Assembly: GCF_023734775.1 (NCBI RefSeq)
Contig: NZ_AP025732.1
Coordinates: forward strand, 2,796,501 to 2,860,500
Length of the DNA stretch: 64,000 nucleotides
From: Nostoc cf. commune SO-36
GTDB lineage: Bacteria > Cyanobacteriota > Cyanobacteriia > Cyanobacteriales > Nostocaceae
Reading direction: 5' to 3'
The notes under the pieces were generated by a model. The model saw nothing but the letters and a program-made list of their open reading frames with translations, had not been told where the DNA came from and did no database searches. Made by a program: the position numbers and the translations under genes. Position 1 is the stretch's first letter. Each line of letters opens with the position of its first letter. Shown here piece by piece: positions 1 through 8,675 of this stretch.

Positions 1-182
1 GGCTCATAACGCTCACGTAGCAAAAATCTATTGACACTATCATGAGACAAATCTTCCATAATATCTGCTAAACGTGTGCAGCCTGAATACTTTGATTCTG
101 CCAATAAAAACAGAGTGTAAGTGTTGAGGTCACACTTTGCAGTGGATGGCTTGGTAGTTACTCTGATTGTCCATGCCCTCAA
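1..182 (-). CDS. DDE transposase, N-terminal part (partial)
   Basis: Reverse-strand reading frame open to the window edge. It shares the stretch HDSVNRFLLRERYEP and the preceding TRLADIMEDLS region with the transposase fragment at 15048-15548, so it belongs to the same IS4/IS701-like DDE family. No ATG lies in a suitable place; TTG at 180-182 is the likeliest start. Catalytic Asp and Glu residues would lie outside the window, so I cannot say whether the gene is intact. Confidence 0.65.
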   Translation of the reverse strand, partial: MRAWTIRVTTKPSTAKCDLNTYTLFLLAESKYSGCTRLADIMEDLSHDSVNRFLLRERYE

Positions 183-293
183 TAGAGACAGTGTAAATTA
201 TCTATCTTTTCAGTCCCCTACTGCTAGCAATCGCTTATTCTTTTTTCCTTCTCACTAATACATTTTTTGTCTCATTTGTCAATGCGTAAGTTC
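1..293 (-). mobile_element. Truncated IS4/IS701-like insertion sequence at window edge
   Basis: The right end of an insertion sequence that continues beyond the left edge. Its terminal bases (277-293) read TGTCAATGCGTAAGTTC, nearly the same as the right end of the element at 13193-15682 (TGTCAATGCGTAAGTCC). The reverse-strand coding part matches the N-terminal part of that element's transposase. The gene stub starting at 295 abuts this end, so the element seems to have cut or replaced the 5' part of that gene. The full element and its left end are not visible. Confidence 0.75.
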
Positions 294-294
294 T

Positions 295-417
295 GAAGGT
301 ACTCCGTTCAGTATTTATGCGTTAGGTACAATTCGTGTAGAACATACGATTAAAGTGATAAATGAAGATCAGAAGAACGAATTGCTTAGAAAAATTAATG
401 AAATTACAAAAAGATAA
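295..417 (+). pseudogene. 3' stub of an unidentified gene cut by the IS end
   Basis: Forty in-frame codons with no start run from the insertion sequence end to a TAA at 415-417. The translation begins EGTPFSIYALGTIRVEH and ends with a charged helix (NELLRKINEITKR). Codon-like composition and the abrupt beginning at the IS end suggest the C-terminus of a gene whose front was lost. I do not recognise the family. Confidence 0.4.
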
Positions 418-455
418 AATTAATATTATTAATTTTCGGATTGTAGTCTGGTGCG

Positions 456-632
456 ATGGCACAGCGTAAAAGGAAGGTGAGAGTTACCCTCTCACTCCTA
501 CCCACGACAATAAAAAGGCTGAAAAAACACGATGCCAACGGGAATATGAGTCAGCGTACAGATGAAACAAAACTTCTCTATTATTTCAGTAATTTTACTA
601 TTAGATTAAAGCCAAAAAGACAATATGCTTAA
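456..632 (+). CDS. Small ribbon-helix-helix-like protein (putative antitoxin or regulator)
   Basis: A 58-residue protein beginning MAQRKRKVRVTLSLLPTT. A basic N-terminal tail, a beta strand of alternating residues (RVTLSL), a Pro-Thr-Thr turn, a helix (IKRLKKHD), the tripeptide NMS and a second helix fit the ribbon-helix-helix DNA-binding fold of many small antitoxins. The stop codon overlaps the start of the next frame (ATG at 625) by 8 nt, so the two may be translationally coupled. The last 20 residues are not typical of the fold. The fold assignment is from pattern only. Confidence 0.45.
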   Translation: MAQRKRKVRVTLSLLPTTIKRLKKHDANGNMSQRTDETKLLYYFSNFTIRLKPKRQYA

Positions 633-831
633 AAACAATTTAAAATATAAAATCAACATGGCTACACCAATAAAAGTAGATATAACTTCGATTGACGGAA
701 CAGTTTCTTCCAGAACAAATGTAAGTACAGAAAAACTACTACAAGAAATATCAGATTTATTAAATCAAGAAAATGACAGGGATCGTAAAACTTTAGAACT
801 AAAGGTAACTTTTTTATCTAAAAACGCCTAA
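625..831 (+). CDS. Small hypothetical protein downstream of the RHH-like gene
   Basis: 68 residues, or 57 if translation starts at the in-frame ATG at 658 (MATPIKVDITSIDG). It has a beta-rich first half, a helical segment (TEKLLQEISDLLNQE) and a basic end. It overlaps the end of the upstream small gene and is followed directly by a good hairpin terminator, which supports a real two-gene transcript. No family recognised. A toxin role next to an RHH-like protein is possible, but the sequence shows no toxin motif. Confidence 0.45.
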   Translation: MLKNNLKYKINMATPIKVDITSIDGTVSSRTNVSTEKLLQEISDLLNQENDRDRKTLELKVTFLSKNA

Positions 832-853
832 ACCGCCTCACAAGGGCGGTTTT
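830..853 (+). terminator. Rho-independent terminator
   Basis: Perfect 8-bp stem AAACCGCC / GGCGGTTT with a 7-nt loop, ending in a short T-run, immediately after the stop of the small gene at 625-831. Confidence 0.75.
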
Positions 854-1356
854 GTACCTTTCACTGTTACTAATTACAGCGATCGTATGAAGTGTGATCG
901 CCCCATTCTCCATTCTCCATTCCCCAATCACCCTGGATACAGAAAACCATTACGACTATCAGGTTTGTATTTGACCCAATCCCGCACAGCTTACCGTAAA
1001 ACCTGAGAACATACGCCGCCTACGCGAATCGCCTACGCGAGTTGATGAACAATTGCGAAGATGACGACTAACCCTGCCCTCGCCACAAACCAGATAACCC
1101 GATGATTCCCTACAGCGATCGCAGTGGGGAATTGTCATTTTTGGGGTTATCTGAGTACAAATTCGCTAGGTTGTATCAGGTTTAGAATTTTTAGCTGAGT
1201 AAAAGTTTCCGTCACCCACAATACAGACAGAGTAAACGTTTCAGCCGATTGAATCTGAAAAATTTCCATTTCCCATAGCGAACAGAAGTCATCTACAATT
1301 AGCGAAATTTAAGGATTATATTTCTGCGGATCATACATACCTAACATTTCATTTAT
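854..1356. other. Intergenic region with decayed coding remnants
   Basis: About 500 bp without a convincing gene. It has 7-bp tandem repeats (CATTCTC-type) near 905-925 and a short reverse-strand stub of about 20 codons ending at 928 (ending SRNGFLYPG). Near 1018-1040 is an ACGCGAATCGCCTACGCGA-like short repeat. The last 50 bp belong to the disrupted gene described at 1309-2604. Confidence 0.4.
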
Positions 1357-2375
1357 TACAGCGCTTCCGCCTGTTATAAGGTACACTAGGTTAAAATATA
1401 AATACTTTTAAATGAAGTCATACTCTATCGAGCTTCGAGAAAAAATAGTTGCAGCACATATTCAAAAAAATATCTCAATCAGGAAAGTAGCTAACATATT
1501 TTCTGTCTCAAAGAGTTTAGTGCAAAAGCTTGTAAAACAACAAAAACTTGAAGGAAATTTACAACCAAAGCCGCGAGGAAAACCACAATTTAGTCATCTG
1601 ACAAATGCTGACATAGAGTTAAGAGAATTAGTTGAAGCACATCCAGATGCAACATTGATAGAGTTGTGTGAATTATTTGCAGACAAAACTGGTAATTGGG
1701 TAGGTCGAAGTGCAATGTGTCGTGCCTTACAAAAATTAGGATTAAATCGTAAAAAAAAACATTGCGGAGTAGTCAAGCAGCAACAGAAAGAGTTCAAAAA
1801 CTAAGAGTAGAATATTGGGAACAGGTCAGAGATATAGATCCAGATAACTTAGTATTCCTAGATGAGACAGGAGTTTTATTAGGTCTGGCAAGAACTCATG
1901 CGCGTTCGCAACAAGGAACAAGAGCTTACGACCAAAAACCATTTTATAGAGGTGCAAAAGTCACAGTAATTGGAGCAATTAGTATTAAAAAAGTAGTGGC
2001 GTTAATGACGATGAATAACTCAATGGATAGCCAAGCATTTGATGTATTCATTGAGAAGTTTTTAGCGCCTAATTTATGGACAGGAGCAGTAGTCGTCATG
2101 GATAACTTACCTGCCCATAAACTAGCATCAATTGTACCAATGATTGAAGCTGTAGGTGCGAAAGTTATTTGTTTATCCTCATACTCTCCTGATTTTAATC
2201 CAATCGAGTTATGGTGGTCACAACTCAAATCTTTTTTACGCAGTTTTGCTCCAACTACAACAGAAATGGTTGATACAGTAATCTCAGTTGCACTCGACTT
2301 AATGAATCCTCAACATTTAAAAAACTGGTTTACTAATTGTTGCTATTGTACCTCATAACACCGGGAAGTGCTGTA
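1357..2375 (+). mobile_element. Complete IS630-like insertion sequence
   Basis: An element of about 1.0 kb with imperfect 28-bp terminal inverted repeats at 1357-1384 and 2348-2375 (23 of 28 positions match). It carries a TA dinucleotide at each end, as expected for the TA target duplication of the IS630/Tc1-mariner group. It encodes a two-frame DDE transposase. Removing it with one TA rejoins the reading frame of the surrounding dead gene on the other strand, which independently confirms the boundaries. Confidence 0.88.
1412..2358 (+). CDS. IS630 family transposase, two frames joined by -1 frameshift
   Basis: The first frame (1412-1804) encodes the N-terminal helix-turn-helix part (SIRKVANIFSVSKSLVQK). 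The second (catalytic) frame lies at -1 and carries the DDE triad: FLDETG, VVMDNLPAHK and the final acidic residue in SPDFNPIELWWSQLK. The switch occurs at a run of nine A at 1751-1759, where reading becomes continuous with a -1 slip, typical of programmed frameshifting in insertion sequences. The stop at 2356-2358 lies inside the right inverted repeat. The catalytic residues look intact, so the element may still be active. Confidence 0.85.
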
Positions 2376-2867
2376 TTGGAATTTTTTTGCTGTAAGTTAA
2401 GGGAACTGATTCAATAAATATATCAGGATTAATAAGTTTACTCAATCTTGATAACGTTTAAAAATTTCCTGGCGATTCATTAATATCTATAAGCCTGTTA
2501 TCAAAGCAATATTGATGGAACCAAGACACTCCATATCCTTTATACCAAACTTCAGTTTCCCATTCCCTAACAAATTCTGGAAAGTCTAATATATAAATAA
2601 TTTATAGAATTGCTATATAGTTACATCTTAACTTGGTAAAATCTTCATATTAATCAGTAAATACGCGCAATTGTTTCTTATTTTTAGGCGTAGACATAAC
2701 ATGAATATTGATTTTGAAGCAATAGAGTAGTGGTTTTAACAATGTGCTGTGGAGTTTTTCGATTTGTGGGGAGGCGGTGCGATCGCACTTGCAGATAAAA
2801 TTTAAAGAGAGTAATAAACTACTCTTGTTATTTTGTGCTGGAATCATTCCCCCCTCCCCACTCCCTT

Positions 2868-3800
2868 TTAATTAAGAATTTGTGTTAGCGCTGATTGCAA
2901 ATTTGGATATTTGTACTCAAAGCCTGTCTCCAGTATGCGCTTGGGGATGACTTTCTGACCTTCTAAAACTACTATAGCCCCGTCTCCTAAAAGAGCTTCA
3001 ATTGCAAAAGCAGGAACAGGCAACCAAGAAGGGCGATTCATGACTTGTCCCAGAGTTTGGCTTAAATCTGCCATTTTGACTGGGTTCGGGGCAGTGGCAT
3101 TATATACATCTTCTATTTCCGGTTTAGTTAAAGCTTGCACAATTAAGCTAACTAAGTCGTCTACGTGAATCCATGAGAACCACTGACGCCCACTGCCAAT
3201 AGGCCCACCAGCGAAGAGTTTAAAAGGCGGAATCATCTTACCTAAAACGCCACCATTACCCAAAACAATCCCAAAACGCAGAATCACTAGCCGCACACCA
3301 GCATCTTTTACCTTTTTCGCTTCTGCTTCCCAAGTTTGGCAGACTTGGGCAAGAAAATCCTTACCAGATAGACTTGTTTCCTCAAAGGTTGCCGTTTCAC
3401 TAGTGCCGTAATAACCAATAGCCGAAGCGTTAATTAACACGCTAGTTTTAGAATTAGCGTTGGTTTTTGCGTTGGTTATTGCTTCAACTATTTTTTGTGT
3501 ACCTAGCTTCCGGCTGTTGAGGATTTCTTGTTTGCGTTCTGGTGTCCAGCGTCCTTCACCAATGGGTTCTCCTGCCAGATTAACTACGCCATCACAACTA
3601 GCGATGACACTTTGCCAAGAACCAGAAGCATTTGGTGTATAGGAAACAATTTCTAGATTTGGGAAAGCCCCAGATGGAAAAACCTTTTGAGCAAGAGCAG
3701 TATTCCGAGTTAATACCACTATTTTATGACTTTCTCCGTGGAGTCGTCGTACCAAAAGATTACCGACAAATCCTGTTGCTCCAGTAATTGCGACTTTCAT
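2868..3800 (-). CDS. NAD(P)-dependent epimerase family protein (TIGR01777 type)
   Basis: A 310-residue extended short-chain dehydrogenase. The N-terminus has the Rossmann nucleotide-binding motif GATGFVG at about residues 7-13, the middle has the YYGTS segment with the usual catalytic Tyr position, and the C-terminus has the extra domain of this subgroup (RPSWLPVPAFAIEALLG). In plants and cyanobacteria such proteins are linked to plastid or cell-division phenotypes, but the substrate is unknown. Its start overlaps the end of the upstream FHA gene by 41 bp, so the two are probably co-transcribed. Confidence 0.88.
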   Translation of the reverse strand: MKVAITGATGFVGNLLVRRLHGESHKIVVLTRNTALAQKVFPSGAFPNLEIVSYTPNASGSWQSVIASCDGVVNLAGEPIGEGRWTPERKQEILNSRKLGTQKIVEAITNAKTNANSKTSVLINASAIGYYGTSETATFEETSLSGKDFLAQVCQTWEAEAKKVKDAGVRLVILRFGIVLGNGGVLGKMIPPFKLFAGGPIGSGRQWFSWIHVDDLVSLIVQALTKPEIEDVYNATAPNPVKMADLSQTLGQVMNRPSWLPVPAFAIEALLGDGAIVVLEGQKVIPKRILETGFEYKYPNLQSALTQILN

Positions 3801-4167
3801 TTTCTACCTCAGCCAAACCTTTAAGGTAATAAATGGCACGTACTTGAGGGCCAAAAACGATCTCGTCTTCATTTCTGAGATCGTGGGCTGGTATCTTGCG
3901 TCCATTAATCATTAAACCATTAGAACTAGGCTTACCTTTGGCATCGCCATCTACAATCCGATAATAGTAGCTATGACTATTATGCTCTCGTGGCAATCTT
4001 ACTAATGTGGCATGGCGGCGGGAGACAAACTGCGACATTAAACGGATATTACATTCGCGATCTCTACCGATAGAGTAGACGGGGTGCTCCAGAGAAAATT
4101 CTTTGCGACCTTGATCGTCTTCAATAATCAGTAGATGGTTTTCATTGGTTTCTGCTGCCATTGACAA
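3760..4167 (-). CDS. FHA domain protein
   Basis: 135 residues consisting almost only of a forkhead-associated domain, a phosphothreonine-binding module. The usual signature residues are visible: SIGRDRECNI, SRRHATL and SSNGLMINGRKI, i.e. the Gly-Arg, Ser-x-x-His and Asn-Gly positions. An ATG two codons downstream (4161) is an equally good start. It overlaps the 5' end of the epimerase gene. No kinase gene is adjacent, so its phosphoprotein partner is unknown. Confidence 0.88.
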   Translation of the reverse strand: MSMAAETNENHLLIIEDDQGRKEFSLEHPVYSIGRDRECNIRLMSQFVSRRHATLVRLPREHNSHSYYYRIVDGDAKGKPSSNGLMINGRKIPAHDLRNEDEIVFGPQVRAIYYLKGLAEVENESRNYWSNRICR

Positions 4168-4425
4168 ATCGGTGGAACTGTGATTTTTTACTCAAAAATT
4201 TTTTTAGTATCGTATCCTGCTATTTTCGCGCACCATAAGTTTGTGGTGGTGATCTAAATAAGCTTTAAAATTGCATAATACCTTGAAAGAGTAGAACATG
4301 GCCGTTCTACTCCACTAGCTAGATAGCTTTGTCAAGTGTTTGAAGAAGCTTTGTGCGACTCAGTTTAACTTCAGATAGGAATAACCAAGATTTGTGCTTG
4401 GAAATTTTAGGTGTAAAAAAGTATT

Positions 4426-6879
4426 CTACGAGTGATGAGCTAATCGCCGTAATAATATTGAGTTTGTGACGACGCTAACAGAGCTAAAAGCCATTAATGC
4501 AGCAGCACCAGAGGGGTTAAGAACAAAACCCAGACTAGGGAACAAAACGCCTGCTGCTAAAGGTATCCCAACTGTATTATATGCAAAAGCCCAGAATAAA
4601 TTTTGGCGGATTTTGTTGAAAGTGGCGCGACTAAGCTGAATAGATTCGACGACATCGTTTAAGCGATCGCGCATTAGGACAATTTCAGCAGTTTCCATTG
4701 CTACATCTGTCCCGGAGTGTAAAGCAATTCCTACATCTGCTTGGGATAAAGCTGGAGCATCGTTGATTCCATCTCCTACCATTGCGATTATTGAGTGGGG
4801 AGTTTTCTTTGTTCCCTTGTCTCCTTGTCTCCTTGTGCCTTCTAACTGGAGTGCTTGTATTGCAGCCGCTTTTTTAGCTGGGGGAACACCTGCTATGACA
4901 TCAGCACTATCTAAACCTAGTTGTTTGGCTATGGCGTTAGCTGCTTCTTGGCGATCGCCACTGAGCAGCATTACCCGTAAACCCATCTGACGCAATTTGT
5001 CTACGGTGGATTGAGCATCTGGTCTGAGGGTATCAGAAACAGCAATTAACCCGGCTAAAGTTCCCCCAACTGCTACGCAAACGACTGTTTTGCCATCTGT
5101 TGCCAAATCCTGTGCTACCTGTTGTGCAGTTTCGTTAATAGCAATGCCGTGCCAACTCAACCAGTCCCAGTTACCTAATAGTACAACTTTGTCTTCTACC
5201 ACAGCAGATACCCCTAGTCCTGGTTCTGTGTGAAAGTCCACAGCCTCTGGAATAGATAATTGTTGCTGTTGTGCTTCTTGCTGAATCGCTCTTGCTAGGG
5301 GGTGGTGAGTACCGCTTTCTACTGCGGCTGCTAGTTGAATTAGGGATGAGGGGGATGAGGAAGAATAATGATGTTCGCTTACTACCTCATCTCCTCCAAT
5401 TAACAGACAATCTGTAACGATGGGATTACCCGTGGTCAAAGTGCCAGTTTTATCAAAGACTACGGTGTTTAACTGGTGTACTTTTTCTAAAACGTCGCCG
5501 CCTTTGATTAATAGACCCCGTTCTGCGCCCATAGCAGTCCCGACAAGAATTGCTGTTGGTGTGGCAAGTCCCAAAGCACAGGGGCAGGCGACTACCATAA
5601 CTGCGATCGCTAGTTTTAAACTAATTAATAAAGGGGAGTGGGGAGCTTGATATGTAGCGTGGCTCATCATTTCCATGCCACCAGACATGCTGACATTAGC
5701 CCAGATGTGAGTGCCGAAAAAGTACCAAAAGACAAATGTTAATACAGATGCCGTCAGCACTCCGTAGGTAAAGTAACCAGCTACTGTATCTGCTAATTTC
5801 TGTACTGGAGCTTTTCGAGTTTGGGCGGCTTCGACTAGGGCGACAATTCGAGCTAAAGTTGTATCACTTCCAGTCCGGGTTGTCTGAATAGCGATCGCTC
5901 CTGACTGGTTTAGCGTCCCTCCTGTCACCATATCGCCTGGTTGCTTAATCACTGGCACGGCTTCCCCAGTCAACATGGATTCATCCACCGTTGTTTTACC
6001 AACCACTACTTCACCATCGACAGGGATTTTATCACCTGGCAGCACTTGTACCCATTCACCAACACGCACCTGTTCAGCAGGAATCTCCACGCTAGAAGAT
6101 CCCATTCCTCCTTTTTCTGGGTTGGCAATCAATCGCGCTACCTGTGGCTGGAGTGCTAGCAATTTCCTAAATGCGGCAGCAGCGCGACCTCTAGCTTGTT
6201 GTTCTAATGTCCTTCCCAAAAGAATAAAACCCAGCATCATCACTGGTTCGTCAAAGAAGCACTCCCAACCCATTTTTGGAAAGAGCAGCGCGACTAAACT
6301 AGCAATGTAGGCTGTCAGCGTTCCTAAGCCCACCAGAGTGTTCATGTTAGGCGCATTTCGCCGCCAGCCCAGCCAGCCATCTACTAAAATCGGGCGGCCG
6401 GGAATTAATAGCGCTACTGTCGCCAGTCCACAGTGAAACCAGATGTTATTTAGCACTGGTAGCACTGAGCTACCAAGATTACCAAAATGTCCACTTCCCG
6501 ATAATAATAGTAAGATTGCAGCGATCGCTAACTGCCTAAAAGAAGAGCGCATTTCTCGGCGTTGTCGTTCTGCTGGGTCTAGTAAGGTAGATATCTCGCC
6601 TGCGACTGCGCCATTAGGTTTTCGGGGTTGAGTCGGGAATCCAACGGCTGTTAATCTCTGTGCTAGTGCATCTGCATCTACTGCACCAGTTTCTGACTCT
6701 ACAACTGCTACCTCTGTGGCCAGGTTCACACAGGCACTCTTGACTCCTGGATGTTGGGTTAGCTGTCGCTCTACTGCATTCACACACCCCGCACACTTCA
6801 TACCCCCAACATCGAGAATAATTTTCTCTAAAATTGGGTCAAATTCTGGGACTAGGTTAGTTTTTGGGACAAGTTGCAT
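4426..6879 (-). CDS. ctaA: Copper-transporting P1B-type ATPase (CtaA-like)
   Basis: 817 residues in the order of a copper P-type ATPase. There is an N-terminal metal-binding domain with GMKCAGC at about residues 26-32 and membrane segments, then TGEAVPV in the actuator domain. The CPC ion site (CPCALGLATP) lies near 431, the phosphorylated Asp in DKTGTLT near 473 and GDGINDAP near 700. The GMKCAGC version and the following VNAVERQL resemble cyanobacterial CtaA, which brings copper in for plastocyanin and cytochrome oxidase, more than thylakoid PacS (GMRCAAC). The family call is safe; CtaA versus PacS is inference. No chaperone gene lies nearby. Confidence 0.9.
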   Translation of the reverse strand: MQLVPKTNLVPEFDPILEKIILDVGGMKCAGCVNAVERQLTQHPGVKSACVNLATEVAVVESETGAVDADALAQRLTAVGFPTQPRKPNGAVAGEISTLLDPAERQRREMRSSFRQLAIAAILLLLSGSGHFGNLGSSVLPVLNNIWFHCGLATVALLIPGRPILVDGWLGWRRNAPNMNTLVGLGTLTAYIASLVALLFPKMGWECFFDEPVMMLGFILLGRTLEQQARGRAAAAFRKLLALQPQVARLIANPEKGGMGSSSVEIPAEQVRVGEWVQVLPGDKIPVDGEVVVGKTTVDESMLTGEAVPVIKQPGDMVTGGTLNQSGAIAIQTTRTGSDTTLARIVALVEAAQTRKAPVQKLADTVAGYFTYGVLTASVLTFVFWYFFGTHIWANVSMSGGMEMMSHATYQAPHSPLLISLKLAIAVMVVACPCALGLATPTAILVGTAMGAERGLLIKGGDVLEKVHQLNTVVFDKTGTLTTGNPIVTDCLLIGGDEVVSEHHYSSSSPSSLIQLAAAVESGTHHPLARAIQQEAQQQQLSIPEAVDFHTEPGLGVSAVVEDKVVLLGNWDWLSWHGIAINETAQQVAQDLATDGKTVVCVAVGGTLAGLIAVSDTLRPDAQSTVDKLRQMGLRVMLLSGDRQEAANAIAKQLGLDSADVIAGVPPAKKAAAIQALQLEGTRRQGDKGTKKTPHSIIAMVGDGINDAPALSQADVGIALHSGTDVAMETAEIVLMRDRLNDVVESIQLSRATFNKIRQNLFWAFAYNTVGIPLAAGVLFPSLGFVLNPSGAAALMAFSSVSVVTNSILLRRLAHHS

Positions 6880-7014
6880 GGCAAGTGTTTAGATTCGCTA
6901 CAGAAATTCAACGCCTGACTAAAAGCGTCTCTAATTTGAGCGTAGGCTAAATATGGAACTACGACTGTATGTCAACCCTATTAAATTTCTTAATTTCTCG
7001 TATCTCGCTAAGGG

Positions 7015-7194
7015 TCAATCACGGCTCCAGCGTAGATAAGTCACATAAATGATAGCTCCAACCTGCATTGGCATGAGAACAATCAGGCTTTTCCAAAAAT
7101 TGTCAATTTCCAAATTAGACATGGCGCTGAAATAGCCAAAGCCCAATAACAAGAAGAGTATCCAGATCAGCTGTTTACGTTTAATGGTTAGCAT
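7015..7194 (-). CDS. Small hypothetical membrane protein
   Basis: A 59-residue frame beginning MLTIKRKQLIWILFLLLGFG. Two hydrophobic stretches (about residues 8-25 and 37-53) are separated by a polar loop (NLEIDNFWKS), and the end is basic, suggesting a two-pass membrane protein. No strong ribosome binding site is seen. It lies between the copper ATPase and the DUF2752 gene on the same strand. No family recognised. Confidence 0.5.
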   Translation of the reverse strand: MLTIKRKQLIWILFLLLGFGYFSAMSNLEIDNFWKSLIVLMPMQVGAIIYVTYLRWSRD

Positions 7195-7283
7195 AGCAAT
7201 AGAATTCAGAATTTTTTAGCAAAAATATCTAGTTATACCTATAAATCTGTACAGAATAAGCAATAACTTCAATTCATTGTTAT

Positions 7284-7763
7284 TCAAAAAAGAAGTTTAC
7301 CCAAGGGTGAGTTAATAAAAGAAAGATACATTTCCTCTGTTTGTGACATATTATACAAACGGATAATATGGTAGGTTAAAACTGAAAATAGCCCTATAAT
7401 CTGTAATTTTCTTTGTTTGACTAGATGAGAATAAAATGCTGTAATTCGACGTTTTGTCAGTAGTTCCAGAGCTATATGAATTGCCACAATTACAAAACTA
7501 GCAAATAAAACTGGGCCGAATAAATTTTCTGCTACTGCTTGAACCAAATCTCCTTGGGCAATAGCTATAAAAGAGCGAGTCATCCCACAAGTTGGACATG
7601 GAATTCCAGTCAAATGCCGTATTGGACAAACTAAGAATCCTATTCTATAGCCTTGGTGATAAAAATAAGTACCAATTAGGGGTGTACAGGAGAATCCTAG
7701 TAAACCCCAACGAACTAATTTACCGTGGGATGACAAAGGATAAGGAGATAATTGAAACACCAA
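7284..7763 (-). CDS. DUF2752 domain membrane protein
   Basis: 159 residues with the hallmark Cys-rich segment of DUF2752 (CPIRHLTGIPCPTCGMTRSF) between hydrophobic segments. Three to four membrane spans are visible. The family is widespread and uncharacterised, and in many bacteria it is found beside TM2-domain proteins. The same is seen here: a TM2 gene lies just upstream on the same strand. That pairing suggests a shared membrane role, but no activity is known. Confidence 0.85.
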   Translation of the reverse strand: MVFQLSPYPLSSHGKLVRWGLLGFSCTPLIGTYFYHQGYRIGFLVCPIRHLTGIPCPTCGMTRSFIAIAQGDLVQAVAENLFGPVLFASFVIVAIHIALELLTKRRITAFYSHLVKQRKLQIIGLFSVLTYHIIRLYNMSQTEEMYLSFINSPLGKLLF

Positions 7764-7786
7764 TGCACATTAAATTAAAACGGCAA

Positions 7787-8053
7787 TCAAAACCAGCCTT
7801 TCTTCTCGACGATGTAAGCATTGAGGAATTCTTCATCAGTCTTGGTTAAGTAGATAATACCCTCAACCAAACCAACAACTCCCATTATTACCCCACCAAA
7901 ACCACATGTGAGTATGGTAACAAGCAGCATGATTAGACCTTCGGTAGTGTAACCAAGAATAAACTTGTGAATACCTAATCCTCCTAACAAGATAGCGCAG
8001 ATGCCAGCTGCAATTTTTTTGCTGCTACCATCACTGGGGTTAATGTTAGACAC
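7787..8053 (-). CDS. TM2 domain protein, copy 1
   Basis: About 88 residues. I place the start at GTG 8051-8053 (SNINPSDGSSKK), because GAGGAG lies at the right distance and because this aligns with the start of the paralogue at 8400-8675. Two hydrophobic helices (AAGICAILLGGLGIHKFILG and a Gly-rich second span) form the TM2 pair. The C-terminus LVEGIIYLTKTDEEF is shared with the paralogue. Function unknown. Confidence 0.85.
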   Translation of the reverse strand: MSNINPSDGSSKKIAAGICAILLGGLGIHKFILGYTTEGLIMLLVTILTCGFGGVIMGVVGLVEGIIYLTKTDEEFLNAYIVEKKGWF

Positions 8054-8197
8054 TATGAGAATACTCCTCAACTATAAATAACATCACCAATTTTAATGTA
8101 ATTATTCTTACTTGGCATCTGCATATATCTAATAGTAATAAATTGTCAAATTTTAACTCATCCAGAATAGAAATAAGTACTTTATAAGATCAAACTT

Positions 8198-8240
8198 CAC
8201 CCTCAATCCCTCTGTTTAGCAAGAAGAGAAATTGAGGGTG
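8198..8240. terminator. Hairpin between the two TM2 genes
   Basis: A 10-bp perfect inverted repeat (CACCCTCAAT / ATTGAGGGTG) with a 23-nt loop. It could end transcription of the upstream TM2 gene or be part of a small dispersed repeat. No clear T-run follows on either strand. Confidence 0.4.
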
Positions 8241-8399
8241 AGATTTGGCGTTGCTGATTTCATGTATGAAAATGATTCTGCATGATATCAAAATCCTTGT
8301 AGAGACTTTGCATTGCAACATCTCTACATCTGGATTCATACCGCAATTGGGCAACGCCTGAGATTTTATATTTAATTTAACCCACTTACTTATAAATTT

Positions 8400-8675
8400 T
8401 TAGAACCAGCCCTGCTTATTCACAAAGTAGGTATTTACAAATTCTTCAGGCGGCTTATTCAAGTAGATCATACCTTCAATTAAACCGACCAGTAGCATAA
8501 CTAACAAGGCAATCCCGTAAGTAAAAGAACCTCCGACTACAGAAATCACCAACATGATAAAACCTTCTGGAGCGTATCCTAGAATAAATTTATGAACCCC
8601 AAATCCTCCCAGGATAATGCCACAGTAACCAGCTAGAAGTTGTTTGGTAGGGTGAGTGGGGTTGAAATTTGACAT
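8400..8675 (-). CDS. TM2 domain protein, copy 2
   Basis: 91 residues, starting MSNFNPTHPTKQ at ATG 8675, with AAGGAG 12 nt upstream. It shares the order of the first copy: a polar N-terminus, a first span ending GGFGVHKFILGY, a second span, then LIEGMIYLNKPPEEF and the ending KQGWF (KKGWF in copy 1). The two genes are plainly diverged tandem duplicates. Function unknown. Confidence 0.85.
   Translation of the reverse strand: MSNFNPTHPTKQLLAGYCGIILGGFGVHKFILGYAPEGFIMLVISVVGGSFTYGIALLVMLLVGLIEGMIYLNKPPEEFVNTYFVNKQGWF

Larger units (their letters stand above)
1309..2604 (-). pseudogene. Dead gene interrupted by the IS630-like element
   Basis: On the reverse strand the frame starting near 2604 (LDFPEFVREWETEVWYKGYG) hits an in-frame TAA at 2458-2460. 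It continues in the same frame (SKLINPDIFIESVPL) into the insertion sequence. After removal of the element and one TA copy, the frame resumes exactly (NEMLGMYDPQKYNP) and ends at a TAA at 1309-1311. So this was one gene, broken by both an internal stop and the insertion. The 5' end is missing or frameshifted. I do not recognise the family. Confidence 0.55.

Noticed and set aside
2650..2847. 65-codon reverse frame downstream of the epimerase gene
   Set aside because: No recognisable motif or ribosome site. It may be a decayed upstream part of the dead gene at 1309-2604, but I see no link.
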